Part shown: piece after piece, positions 7,801 to 15,530 of the stretch
How positions within the stretch are numbered: the stretch's first letter is position 1
How the letters are laid out: each line of letters starts with the position of its first letter
NCBI GenBank assembly: GCA_009692505.1
Contig: SHZC01000007.1
Coordinates: 1 to 63,920 of the forward strand
From: Myxococcales bacterium
Lineage (GTDB): Bacteria; Myxococcota_A; Bradymonadia; UBA7976; UBA1532
Direction: 5' to 3'
Length of the DNA stretch: 63,920 nt
Translations under genes and position numbers: made by a program
Notes under the pieces: generated by a model
The model's database searches: none
What the model was told of the DNA's origin: nothing
The model's input: only the letters and a program-made list of their open reading frames with translations

Positions 7801-8787
7801 TCCGACGATCCGATTGGCGGTGGCCATGGGCGAAGGGCGGTCGTCAAGGGCGTAGAGGGCCGCGCCGAAGGTCAGCCGTCCCTGCGCGTTGGATGCGAAC
7901 GCGAAGCGTGTCCCAAACCCAAGCAAGCCTGGATGGGCGGTCGTGATGATCGCGAGCGGATCGAGGTCCATCAGTCGCCAGTCGGCCTCGGCGACAGGTA
8001 CCCGTCGAACCGTGTCGAGCAAGCGAAAGAGGCGCTCGAAGCTGTCGGGCCACCGCTCGTCGGAGATGCGGAGCTTTGAGGCATCCGGCACGCAGACCGC
8101 GACCTCCAAGGCCGGGTCCGGCAGCGCCCCGACGACCCTGACCTTCGCGACCCCCGACGGCAGCGATGTGGGGATCGTCGGCCGTAAACCTGGGCCAAAG
8201 GCGTGAGTCTCGCCCCGGGAGTCGACGAGAATGAGGGGTGCTGATTCCTTGATGAGGCCCTCGCCTCGCTGCACGGTCACGCGCACACTTTGCCCCTCCG
8301 TCACCGCGCCCACCGCGAGGGCCAAAGGCGCGCGATGCCCCGATCGCGGAAAGACCGGCGACGCGCCCGGCACTCTCGACAGCCCCAGGGCCAAGGCACC
8401 GTGTAGATCCGGCGTGATGGCCACCGGCAAGACCTCTGTCACGACCGTCGGCGGGCGACCCGCGCGGACGATCGTCAACGGGCTTGACCATTTGGGATCG
8501 ACCGTGAACGGACCCTCGGCGATGACCAGCGTGCCCCCGCCCGGATCCGTCGGGGCCGCGGCGATGGCCACGAGCGCGAGCACGAGGAGCGCGCGCAAGG
8601 CGAGCACGATCGGCGAGCGCAGCCGCGCTCCGCGTCGACCGTCGAGGAGCGAGCGGGGCAGGAGATAGAACGTAGTCAGCGGGTGCTCGCCCTCGGGCCG
8701 TGAGCGGCGATGAAGGGCGTACAAAACCGGCAAGGCGACGAGCGCGAGGCCCGCGAGCGGGAAGGCCAGGCTCGGGAGGTTAGCCAT
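4813..8787 (-). CDS. giant BatA-like membrane protein with two VWA domains
   Basis: About 1324 aa. The N-terminus matches the BatA/aerotolerance pattern (two membrane helices around 5-25 and 55-75, with LHRRSRP after the first). Further helices near 500-545 precede a VWA domain with metal-site motif DTSRS at about 546. A glutamine-amidotransferase-like segment (VVWMHDTP, GGGLLLLSG) follows, then a second VWA with DRSGS near 865, and two C-terminal helices. VWA domains bind partner proteins through a divalent metal. MoxR and DUF58 genes lie directly upstream, the classic MoxR-associated trio. ATG 8787 is chosen for its GGGAG at spacing 5; it overlaps the DUF58 gene by 8 bases. A tandem 10-aa repeat interrupts the second VWA fold. 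Confidence 0.88.
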   Translation of the reverse strand: MANLPSLAFPLAGLALVALPVLYALHRRSRPEGEHPLTTFYLLPRSLLDGRRGARLRSPIVLALRALLVLALVAIAAAPTDPGGGTLVIAEGPFTVDPKWSSPLTIVRAGRPPTVVTEVLPVAITPDLHGALALGLSRVPGASPVFPRSGHRAPLALAVGAVTEGQSVRVTVQRGEGLIKESAPLILVDSRGETHAFGPGLRPTIPTSLPSGVAKVRVVGALPDPALEVAVCVPDASKLRISDERWPDSFERLFRLLDTVRRVPVAEADWRLMDLDPLAIITTAHPGLLGFGTRFAFASNAQGRLTFGAALYALDDRPSPMATANRIVGLAPGARADFWADDEIVVDSGASLAGPIRRWGLPLDETDFDEGPAFPVFVSEAIDADRASRAPCRTVNAGETLDVLTPSTLSLTDPLGSTRTFSPDSRGIVRVDGLDAVGVYELDAGGRGLSVVVREPLEPPSRFEVSASAADQPAVDDAIPAPAVGQLAPAPDAARAILAVVLAVLVVLASRRWSSPWAIATVLTSLLVVVNPDYGLGERGRVAIAVDTSRSMPRAATLALVDRLLASLPTEDVLVVFGDDQVRGVGSTFAQAEFERGTLAGPLLAAARVVSGAAGSIVYVTDGRARDLPLVSDVPIFPAPVIVPGTDVSVLSAQARRWGDTVFIQALLQAGGSGDPTADVTAEIEVGRVTVERNLDRSAPTPFRARLAAGGRTVLTIKATSPDDPFVQNDVLRVPIEDDSGTRLSIVSPTADGRARALRWARAGGLHSDPPAEGQANVTALVGPADLRLEDRPTVVWMHDTPAETLSPELRRELTGWVRGGGLLLLSGRARAFGRGGFAGTELDALSPLKSDVRPKGSGRVCVVLLVDRSGSMAVEAGGIGAAALGRLASSLVSGLRSEGLPDDELSSDGLPDDELSSEGLPDDDELAVVAFGVAAETLSPRASVSELKRRGLPLMSTTEGGTLLQPALDAATRILAGSQAETRLVLLVGDGQFADADAVRHVAGLRSVGARLIGVLVGDEATAEPLRSLARSTGGDVSIVTAAEAPSLALTRVLDAVGDGLEGGGGEVEAGPFWTARIGTRTPTVAARIRVTADPAARVLARVEGEPLLAEWLVGAGRVIALATDDFELPDAGFAALLSPARGAAANDPALRVDASLRRVVLSYATGSAPGEDPVAPACFSSGDMTPLCRPFRLSKPGEFEAPIPALPEGPARVSVDLTTGRRLAVFSSGVPDELRVMGPDLPALDALAVSTGGAVIHTAPPDRQREDVHLVSASLGRLKGRTAFVFFALLTVLLAVVEAAGWAGVGAGLTLGALLRAKRASG
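6012..6096. repeat. 30-bp tandem repeat inside VWA coding sequence
   Basis: Nearly three copies of a 30-bp unit. The core CTGGCAAACC recurs exactly at 6021, 6051 and 6081 with almost no substitutions between copies. On the minus strand it encodes about 10 aa per copy (GLPDDELSSE-like), inserted between the first helix and second strand of the second VWA domain. Near-identity of the copies suggests recent expansion. Confidence 0.9.
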
Positions 8788-9697
8788 GCCCGCTCCCGCG
8801 CCCACGAAGGACCGCCTCGGTGAACGACGCGAGGACGAGCCCGAGGGGGGTATCGCTCTGAACGTCGTGCACAGTCACGCCTTGCCGGGAGGCCGCCGCC
8901 AACCATCGCGCGCGCTCCTCGCCGATGCGCGCCAGGAGACCTGCACGGTCAAGGGGCAGGCCAGCGTGGCCGTCGGACTCGGGATCGCGCACGCCGCGCA
9001 CGGACTCGGGCAGATCGAACTCGCCGCGCGCGGAGAACCTCAAGGCATCTGTTCGATACCCAGCTCGCGAGAGGGCCGCGAAGAAGGGCTCTGGCCCCGC
9101 CGGATCGAGGAGGTCGCCGAGCACGATCGCGTCCCCTCGACCGCTCGACCCCGCGGTCCGGGCGCCGTGCCGGGCCGCGGTTCGGGCCGCGTAATCGACC
9201 GCCAGGGCCAGCGCGGTCGGTCCCCGCGCCGTCACCTTGCCCAGAACCTCGAAGGCCTGCCGCGACATCCCGCCGCTGAAGTGCGTCGTCTGCACGCCCC
9301 CGTCACAAGCGATGTGCAACGCGACGTCGTGACAGGAGCGCAGACCCCCGTGGATGAGGACCGCCGCGACCCTTCGGGCGAGGTGCAGCTTCGTCGGCTC
9401 ACCGAAACCCATCGAGCCCGAGGCGTCGAGGAAGACCTCCAGTCGACCGGCGCCCTCGTCCCGAAACGTGCGGACCCAGAAGCCCCGCAGCCGGACGTAG
9501 AGGTTCCAGTCCAGGTGCCTGAGCGGCAGACCCGGCGTGTACTCGCGATGGCCCTCGAAGTCGGTGCCCGACGCGCGACCGCCTTGTAGCGGCCGACCTC
9601 GGATCGGCAACCCGCCACCTCGGCGCAGGAGCAGATCGTACCGCTCGCAGGCCGACAGCGTCTCGGCGTCAGGGAACGGCTGCGAGTCCGGCGACAC
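8780..9697 (-). CDS. DUF58 domain protein (MoxR-associated, VWA-like)
   Basis: A 305-aa soluble protein of the DUF58 family. Residues 40-70 carry the family signature (GTDFEGHREYTPG then LRHLDWN, i.e. R-x-Y-x-P-G-x6-DW). A VWA-like metal site follows, D91-x-S93-x-S95 (LDASGSM). DUF58 proteins are encoded next to MoxR ATPases and BatA-type VWA proteins and are thought to be part of chaperone-like systems maturing envelope or metal-containing complexes. GTG 9697 has GAGG at spacing 6. The stop of moxR lies 7 bases upstream, and the VWA gene overlaps the end by 8 bases, so the three are translationally linked. Confidence 0.92.
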   Translation of the reverse strand: MSPDSQPFPDAETLSACERYDLLLRRGGGLPIRGRPLQGGRASGTDFEGHREYTPGLPLRHLDWNLYVRLRGFWVRTFRDEGAGRLEVFLDASGSMGFGEPTKLHLARRVAAVLIHGGLRSCHDVALHIACDGGVQTTHFSGGMSRQAFEVLGKVTARGPTALALAVDYAARTAARHGARTAGSSGRGDAIVLGDLLDPAGPEPFFAALSRAGYRTDALRFSARGEFDLPESVRGVRDPESDGHAGLPLDRAGLLARIGEERARWLAAASRQGVTVHDVQSDTPLGLVLASFTEAVLRGRGSGHG

Positions 9698-9704
9698 GAC
9701 GCCC

Positions 9705-10679
9705 TCAGCGGCCCGTCAGGAGCGTGTCGATGACGTGCTCGGCGGAGACTCCAGAAGCCCGCGCCGCGAAGGTGAGCAGGAGTCGGTGCCGCATGACGGG
9801 GGTGCAGACGGCGTCGACGTCTTCGAGGGCGACTTGCAGGCGACCGGCGCAGGCGGCGCGGGCGCGGGCGGTCGCGAGCAGCGCCTGGGCCCCACGAGGG
9901 CTCATGCCGAGCGCGACGTGCCCGGCGTGCCTGGGCGGCAGGTTCTCGGGCCGGCTGCGGAGGGTGAGGTCAACGATGCGGCCGCGAACGTGATCGGCCG
10001 CGGGCAGCGACGCGACGTGCGCCTGGAATCGGAGGAGCGCCTCGCGATCGAGGACCACGTTCACCCGCGCGAGGCGATCTCCCGGCTCGACGTCGAGGAT
10101 GCCGAGCAGCGTGTCGCGATCAGGCTGAGGCACGACGAGCTTGATCAGGAACCGATCGGCCTGCGCCTCGGGCAGCGGGTAAGTGCCCTCCATGTCGATC
10201 GGGTTCTCCGTCGCCATCACGAAGAACGGCGGTCCGAGGGGTCGGGAGCGGCCATCGACGGTGACCTGCCGCTCCGCCATCGCCTCGAGCAGCGCGGCCT
10301 GGGTCCGAGGGTTCGCGCGGTTGATCTCGTCGGCCAAGACCAGCTGCCGGAAGATCGGGCCGGGCTCAAACGTGATGGTGGGCCCGTCTTTCGTCTCATG
10401 CAGGGTCTGCGTGCCGATGATGTCGGCCGGCATGAGGTCCGGGGTGAACTGAATCCGCGAGACCTCGAGCGCGAGTGATTGGGCAAGTGCCTTGACTAAA
10501 AGTGTCTTGCCGAGTCCCGGCACGCCTTCGAGCAGGACGTGCCCATTGGCGAGCAGCGCGAAGATGACGCCATCGATGGTCTCGCGCTGCCCCACGATGA
10601 CTCGGCCGAGCTCGGCGCGGAGTCGAAGGACGGCGTCGCGAAGCTCGACGGCGGTGTTCTCTACATCCTCGGGCGTCAC
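9705..10679 (-). CDS. MoxR-family AAA+ ATPase
   Basis: A 324-aa AAA+ ATPase. Walker A is GVPGLGKT (52-59), Walker B LVLADE (113-118), sensor 1 around N159 (MATENP), followed by the MoxR-typical LPEAQADRFLIK and a C-terminal lid with GMSPRGAQALL. All catalytic residues are present. MoxR proteins use ATP hydrolysis to remodel or activate partner complexes, usually acting on VWA-containing proteins; the DUF58 and double-VWA genes directly downstream are the obvious partners. GTG 10679 overlaps the preceding stop as GTGA. Confidence 0.96.
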   Translation of the reverse strand: MTPEDVENTAVELRDAVLRLRAELGRVIVGQRETIDGVIFALLANGHVLLEGVPGLGKTLLVKALAQSLALEVSRIQFTPDLMPADIIGTQTLHETKDGPTITFEPGPIFRQLVLADEINRANPRTQAALLEAMAERQVTVDGRSRPLGPPFFVMATENPIDMEGTYPLPEAQADRFLIKLVVPQPDRDTLLGILDVEPGDRLARVNVVLDREALLRFQAHVASLPAADHVRGRIVDLTLRSRPENLPPRHAGHVALGMSPRGAQALLATARARAACAGRLQVALEDVDAVCTPVMRHRLLLTFAARASGVSAEHVIDTLLTGR

Positions 10680-11686
10680 GGTCTCTCCGGCATCTGCGGG
10701 TGGTTTGGCTTGTGTCGAGGCTCGGCGGCGAGCGCGTCAAGGTACGCCGTGATCAGGGGCCGCTGCGAAGGCGGGTAGGCCCGAGTCGGCCCGGTGAAAC
10801 GCTCGTCGTCGGTGGGTGGGGCTCCCAAACTCTGACTGGAGGGCCCGGCGTTTGAGCTCCGGCCAGGGCCGCGGACTGGACCCGAGCCGCGAGCGACGGA
10901 CAAGGCTTGCGCCGAAGCCGCGCTCGTCGGGACCGGGACAGCCGCCGCTTGAACCTGACCGGCGGAGAGATCCCCCGCTGCCGCTCCGATGCCGCCCACC
11001 TGAGGGGTCGGTGGGAGCTCGCCGTCCTCAGGCAAAGGGGGCGGTGGACTCGAGGGGGCCGCCGTCGCGCCCTCAGGGGCGAGCCTGGGTGCGCCAGGGC
11101 GAGCGTTCGGTGAGAAGGCCGCCTCACCCTCGACGTCGGCGCGGGCCATCTGATCTTTGACGGCCTGCGGTCGCGACGTTTCGGTCGTCGACGGGTCGAA
11201 AGCGAGCTCGAAGCCCGGCCCTTTGGCGTTCAAGGTCGGGCCGCTTTGGAAGCCGTCGTAGAGAGGGCCGTCGAGAAAGAAAGGAACGGTAAACAGCGCG
11301 AGGCACAGGAGCCACCTTCGGCTCGGGGCGCGGACGAGGTGATCGTCGGTGAGCCCAGCGAAGGCCCGCTCGGCCGCGCGCCGCTGCGCGACATGGCCGG
11401 GGCTGACTGAGCCGCGCAGCTCGAACGCGCAGGTGACGGCGTCGCTCAGCCCCCCCCGGGCGTCCACCAGGCGGCCGAGATCAAGGAGCGTGGGGCCGGT
11501 GAAGGCGGCGACGAGCGCGCTGAAGACGACCGCCGAGGCGAGCAGCCCGACGACGACTGGCGGGGCTCCAAGGACGCTGGCGGCCGTGAGGAGTAGCGAG
11601 ACGATGGACGAGGCGCGCATCGCTCGGAAGAGCCGTGCACGCCGGCGCAGGCGCTCGAGACGCGACCCGATGGTTAAGACCATCAT
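10676..11686 (-). CDS. membrane protein with Pro/Ala-rich C-terminal domain
   Basis: 336 aa. Two close membrane helices at about 25-65 and another near 115-130 anchor the N-terminal third. The segment between them (LLDLGRLVDARGGLSDAV) resembles the DUF4175-type proteins found in MoxR/DUF58 clusters. The remaining 190 residues are low complexity, rich in Pro, Ala, Gly and Ser (PPPPLPEDG, TSAASAQA), and probably extend outside the membrane. ATG 11686 overlaps the upstream stop as ATGA; a second ATG directly follows. The downstream end overlaps moxR by 4 bases. The function is unknown; the context points to a structural part of the MoxR/VWA complex. Confidence 0.8.
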   Translation of the reverse strand: MMVLTIGSRLERLRRRARLFRAMRASSIVSLLLTAASVLGAPPVVVGLLASAVVFSALVAAFTGPTLLDLGRLVDARGGLSDAVTCAFELRGSVSPGHVAQRRAAERAFAGLTDDHLVRAPSRRWLLCLALFTVPFFLDGPLYDGFQSGPTLNAKGPGFELAFDPSTTETSRPQAVKDQMARADVEGEAAFSPNARPGAPRLAPEGATAAPSSPPPPLPEDGELPPTPQVGGIGAAAGDLSAGQVQAAAVPVPTSAASAQALSVARGSGPVRGPGRSSNAGPSSQSLGAPPTDDERFTGPTRAYPPSQRPLITAYLDALAAEPRHKPNHPQMPERP

Positions 11687-12168
11687 CGAGCGAACGGCCA
11701 CAGGAGCCCGACGCAGACGGCGAGTCCGGTGGCGGCGGCTGGCAGGACCGGCATGAAGGCCCGCACGGCCACTGTGGCGAAGACCACCGCGGCGAGCGAG
11801 CCCATGGAGACGCTGGCCGCTCGGACCACGCTCGCTCCGGAGTGCGCGCCCAACTCGTAGAGGAATCTGCCGTCCGCGGCGAGCGCGAGCGCGGTCCCGA
11901 CGAGGAGCAAGACCCCACGCGCGCCAAGCTTGACGACACGCCGACGTCGAAAGTCGTTGTCCACCGGCAAGCCCACGACCGCCCCGACGCAGAGCAACGC
12001 GACGAGGGCGACCCAGAGGTCGAAGTGCAGGCGGAGCAGGAGGTCCGGGAACGAGAGGCCCACCGGCCGTGGCCAGAGGTCTTGGTGGGCGAAGGCTGTC
12101 GCCACGATCAGCGGCCCGAGACACGTGGCCACGATCGTGACGCGGATCGCGGCCTTCAACTCCCCCAC
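11683..12168 (-). CDS. small multi-pass membrane protein
   Basis: 161 aa, about four membrane helices: IVATCLGPLIVATAFA near 12-28, VALVALLCVGAVVGL near 53-67, VLLLVGTALALAA near 86-98 and two packed segments near 120-158. No family is recognised. GTG 12168 lies inside the end of the ABC ATPase gene (13-base overlap), and the stop overlaps the next gene (ATGA). Its position directly after an ABC ATPase suggests a membrane partner, but it is short for a permease. It could equally belong to the MoxR/VWA module that follows. Confidence 0.75.
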   Translation of the reverse strand: MGELKAAIRVTIVATCLGPLIVATAFAHQDLWPRPVGLSFPDLLLRLHFDLWVALVALLCVGAVVGLPVDNDFRRRRVVKLGARGVLLLVGTALALAADGRFLYELGAHSGASVVRAASVSMGSLAAVVFATVAVRAFMPVLPAAATGLAVCVGLLWPFAR

Positions 12169-12884
12169 CCGAGCGCGCCCGCGACCGAGGCGGCAAACTG
12201 CGGGGCCGTGCGGAGGTGCTCGGCGACGACGGCCCCGCCGGAGATCACCAGCACCCGATCACACAGCGACGTGGGGAGGTGGGGCGCGACCGCCGTGAGC
12301 ACGACCGTCGATCCGCTCGAGGCCGCTTCCTTGACACAGGCGGTGACCTGCCTCAGGCCAAGGCCGTCGAGCCCATCCGCGGGCCCGTCGAGGAGGAAAA
12401 GCCGGGGTCGTCGGAGGCTCACGCGCGCTAAAGCCATGCGGCGTCGCTCGCCGCGCGACAGCGTCGAGACCTTGCGCTCCAGCAGGCCCTCGATGCCCAG
12501 CGCGGACAGGACGTTCTGCCGCCCTCCGAGACGTTCGGCGGACACCTCATCGAGGCTCGCGAACAAAGAGAGCCACTCGTCGACGGTCACGTCCGTGGGC
12601 CCGGGCAGCTCGTGGGTTGTGAGACCCGTATGAGCGTGCAGCCTCGCCGGCTTGCGGCTGATGTCCGTGCCCTCCCAGACGAGACGACCTCGAGTGGGCA
12701 CAACCGCGCCGGCCATCACCGCCAGGGCCGACGACTTGCCGCCGCCGGTCGGCCCAATGAGCCCCAGGATCTCGCCGGGTCGAGTTGACAGGGACAGACG
12801 CGAGAGCCGCTCTGTAACACCGTCCGTCCACACCACTCCGACAAGCTCAAGCACCTTCAGCCTCCGCGTCTCGTCAATGGCCAC
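12156..12884 (-). CDS. ABC-type ATPase with degenerate Walker B
   Basis: A 242-aa ABC nucleotide-binding subunit. Walker A is intact (GPTGGGKS, 44-51), the signature is LSRGE (142-146) and the D-loop is GLD (171-173). Walker B reads LFLLD followed by G167 where nearly all ABC ATPases have the catalytic Glu, and the Q-loop Gln is not evident (TGLTTHELPG). ATP binding seems possible but hydrolysis is doubtful. The likely membrane partner is the ABC-2 type permease encoded at 15527-16255, with two other genes between. GTG 12884 is the start, 27 bases after the upstream stop. Confidence 0.88.
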   Translation of the reverse strand: MAIDETRRLKVLELVGVVWTDGVTERLSRLSLSTRPGEILGLIGPTGGGKSSALAVMAGAVVPTRGRLVWEGTDISRKPARLHAHTGLTTHELPGPTDVTVDEWLSLFASLDEVSAERLGGRQNVLSALGIEGLLERKVSTLSRGERRRMALARVSLRRPRLFLLDGPADGLDGLGLRQVTACVKEAASSGSTVVLTAVAPHLPTSLCDRVLVISGGAVVAEHLRTAPQFAASVAGALGWGS

Positions 12885-12911
12885 ACTTCAGGGGCCACAC
12901 TCATCGCCCAG

Positions 12912-14402
12912 TCATGGCGGCGAAGCAAGCGGCGCGGGCAGCACCAGCGCGGTCGGCGAGGGCGCGCCTCCGGCAATGACCTCAAAGGCCCGGGCGTCTG
13001 GAGCGGCCAGCTCACCGTCGAAAATGACGGGCAGGAGCGTCGCGCCGGACAGGCCGGAGTCGGCGATGAGGGGGAGCCGCAGCGCGCCGGCCTCACCGCT
13101 CGGCGCGAACCGTGAGCCAATGTAGAGAAGCCGAACGCGGGACGTGGACGCGGGCTCCGAGACGGTCGTCAAGCGGAGTTGACGAAAAGGCTCGGCGTCC
13201 CAGACAACACAGCTCCCCAGCGGTTCACTCTCCTCGAGGGCCATCGCGCTGTGGCCGAGCTCGAAGGCGTGAGGTCCACCCCGAGCGAAGTGGTGATCGA
13301 TGTTCATGAGGTGAACCGCAGCGTCCCCTTCCCCGTCCTTGAACGGTAAGGAGAGGTCCAGGATTCGGTGGGGCTCGGGCGTGGAGCGGGCCCCCGGAAC
13401 GACCGCGGCGAGGAGCAGCGTCACGCCGAGCACAAGACCGCCCCAGACAACGCGAGAGCGCGCGATCAGGCCGGCGACGACGACGAGCGCCAGGACACCG
13501 AAGACTCGCGGGCCAAACGGCAGGATGGGTTTGCGGGGCAGCGGGGTGTCGGCGTCCATCGCGGCTTCCGCGGCGGCGGCGCGGTCGGGACCGGCACCGA
13601 GCGTTGCGAAAACGAGCGCGCTTACGGTCGCGTCGAGCGCGTCGAGCTCGAAGGCGGTCATGCGAACGGTCCCGAACCCAAGGGCTCGCTCGACGACGAG
13701 GGGCTGACCATCGGCCTCGACGGTGGCCCGCGCGTCTGGGCCCTGCGGCAAGAGTCCCTGAATTCGGATGATCCTTGGCAACGCCAGAAGCCCCGCGGGG
13801 CCGAGGGGAGCCGGAGAGGTGGCGATGGCGGGCAACCACGCGGGCGACGCGCCGGCCCCGGCCTCGAGGTTGCCCATGTCCACGACGAGAGTGGCGCCGG
13901 CCGCCACGGCGTCGCGCAGGACCCGCCACTGGGGCTCGGACAGGCGCGAGCGATCAGCCCCCCCCACCGCGAGCAGGCGGGCGTAGCGCAGCCCCGCGAA
14001 GCTCGTCGGGAGCTCCGCCGGCATTACGCGCCGCAGGCTGGTCAAGCCCACCATCGCCATCAGCTCGGCCGACAGCGTCCGGGACTCCGAGGTGATGAGC
14101 ACCGCGGGCAGCCCTTCAACGAAGGACGGCGAGGGGATCTCGGCGGTCACGACCTCGCGTTCGAGCTGCAAGACGACAGGCGGGGCTCGCTCGGAGCCGC
14201 CCCTCGCGCACTGCACCTCCAGGGCGGCCTGCCCATATCCCGGCACGTCGCGGCCGGGTGCGGTGCCCTGCCCTTCGAAGCGCAGAGGCAGGACGTGGAT
14301 CTGCGTGTTCTGCAGGACGAGGCGGTGAGAGCCGCCGTCGCCGATCGGCCGGACGTCGACCGGCCCCCCGAGGGCAAACAGGAGGATGAGGACCGAGAGC
14401 AA
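12912..14402 (-). CDS. exported/membrane protein of the ABC-MoxR cluster
   Basis: 496 aa. A short hydrophobic N-terminus (LSVLILLFALGG) acts as signal or anchor. The first 290 residues look extracytoplasmic and beta-rich, with a GATLVVDMGNLE segment resembling the glutamine-amidotransferase-like domain also seen in the VWA giant. Two membrane helices lie near 305-345 (VFGVLALVVVAGLIA, GGLVLGVTLLLAAVV). A further beta-rich domain of about 145 residues ends the protein. The start appears to be TTG 14402, 3 bases after the upstream stop. I do not recognise a precise family. Its place between the permease/cyclase-repeat genes and the ABC ATPase suggests a subunit of the same envelope complex. Confidence 0.75.
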   Translation of the reverse strand: MLSVLILLFALGGPVDVRPIGDGGSHRLVLQNTQIHVLPLRFEGQGTAPGRDVPGYGQAALEVQCARGGSERAPPVVLQLEREVVTAEIPSPSFVEGLPAVLITSESRTLSAELMAMVGLTSLRRVMPAELPTSFAGLRYARLLAVGGADRSRLSEPQWRVLRDAVAAGATLVVDMGNLEAGAGASPAWLPAIATSPAPLGPAGLLALPRIIRIQGLLPQGPDARATVEADGQPLVVERALGFGTVRMTAFELDALDATVSALVFATLGAGPDRAAAAEAAMDADTPLPRKPILPFGPRVFGVLALVVVAGLIARSRVVWGGLVLGVTLLLAAVVPGARSTPEPHRILDLSLPFKDGEGDAAVHLMNIDHHFARGGPHAFELGHSAMALEESEPLGSCVVWDAEPFRQLRLTTVSEPASTSRVRLLYIGSRFAPSGEAGALRLPLIADSGLSGATLLPVIFDGELAAPDARAFEVIAGGAPSPTALVLPAPLASPP

Positions 14403-14405
14403 GTC

Positions 14406-15530
14406 CTACTTCTCGTTCTGACCCGCGCTGCGAAGGGCCGAGGACAGCGCGACCAAGGCTCGAGAGGTCACGAGCACGGGGTTGTCCTCCCAGTATTTGC
14501 CGTTGTCGTTCTTCCACGAACCGTCGGCGCGTTGCACAGCGACGAGCCGCGAGGAGAGGTCCTGCGCCCAGTTCCTCTTCTTGCCCTTCTCATCGGGGAC
14601 GTAGGGCTCACCCATGGCTTCGAGCGCGGAGGCCGCGGTGTGCAAATAGTAGAAATACGTCGTCGTTCCGAGGCCCGGATGGGACGTGAAGTCGTAGTTT
14701 TTCTGGATCCATCCCCACGCCGCCTTGACGCGTGGATCGTCCTTCGGGACTTGGCTGAAGACGAGGCTCTTCAGCCCGGCGAAGGTCATGGCCCCGTAGC
14801 TCTTCGTTTGGCCCGCCTTGCTGTCGCCGGGCTCGTAGACGAAGCCGCCGTCGTTGCCGGCCCAAGGCTGATCATTCGACTCACTTCGGTTCTGGCAGCG
14901 ATTCAAGAACGCGGTCGCCTTGCTCCAAACGTCGCTCTTGGGGTCGAAGTCGGTCTTGCGGAGCGCCTCGAGCGCCAAGTGCAGGTTCGACAAGTCGGGC
15001 CGCTCGTCGCCGCCATAGCCGATGCCCCCGTAATACTTGTCCTTGGGCTGGTACTTCTGGTCCTCGTCGGCCTGGTCCGCGACGAGGTACTTCTGACCCT
15101 TCTCGATGGCGGCCTTGAACTTGACCGGGTCGAGCTCATCGAGCGCCATGATGGCCAGCGCGGTGTTGTAGGCGGGCGTCGCATCGCCGGTGATCGCCCC
15201 GTCGGCGCGCTGCTGGGCGAGCAACCAGTCCGCCGCGCGCCCGACAAAGGGCCCGTCCTCGGAGCGGTACTTGCGGTGCGACTGGGCGAACGCGAGCAGC
15301 GCCATGGAAGTCAGGCCGACGTGATTGCCGTAGGAACCATTCTCGGCCTGCTGCCCACGCAAGAAGTGCAGGCCACGATCCACGGCCTCACGCGCTTCTT
15401 TGACGGACTTGGCCTCGAGGATGCCAACCGGCGCGGCCGCCGAAGCAGGCGCGGCCACGAGAGCGGGCGGAGCCGCGTAGGCGCAGGGGGACAGCGCGAG
15501 CGCGGCGGAGAGAACAATAAAGAGCTTCAT
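14406..15530 (-). CDS. secreted prenyltransferase/squalene-cyclase-repeat protein
   Basis: 374 aa with a Sec signal peptide (LFIVLSAALALSPCAYA, cleavage near 20). The mature part has alpha/alpha-toroid repeats of the prenyltransferase and squalene-oxidocyclase superfamily: repeated LxxQxxxGSYG / QQRADGAI / QRADGSW motifs spaced about 50 residues, each with Leu- and Ala-rich helices. No acidic DxDD cyclase motif is visible, so terpene chemistry is unlikely; such secreted toroids are more often peptide- or glycan-binding. Related proteins recur beside MoxR/DUF58/VWA genes. ATG 15530 overlaps the permease stop (ATGA). The frequent GFVYEPGDSKAGQTKSYG-like loops suggest a defined ligand cleft. Confidence 0.85.
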   Translation of the reverse strand: MKLFIVLSAALALSPCAYAAPPALVAAPASAAAPVGILEAKSVKEAREAVDRGLHFLRGQQAENGSYGNHVGLTSMALLAFAQSHRKYRSEDGPFVGRAADWLLAQQRADGAITGDATPAYNTALAIMALDELDPVKFKAAIEKGQKYLVADQADEDQKYQPKDKYYGGIGYGGDERPDLSNLHLALEALRKTDFDPKSDVWSKATAFLNRCQNRSESNDQPWAGNDGGFVYEPGDSKAGQTKSYGAMTFAGLKSLVFSQVPKDDPRVKAAWGWIQKNYDFTSHPGLGTTTYFYYLHTAASALEAMGEPYVPDEKGKKRNWAQDLSSRLVAVQRADGSWKNDNGKYWEDNPVLVTSRALVALSSALRSAGQNEK

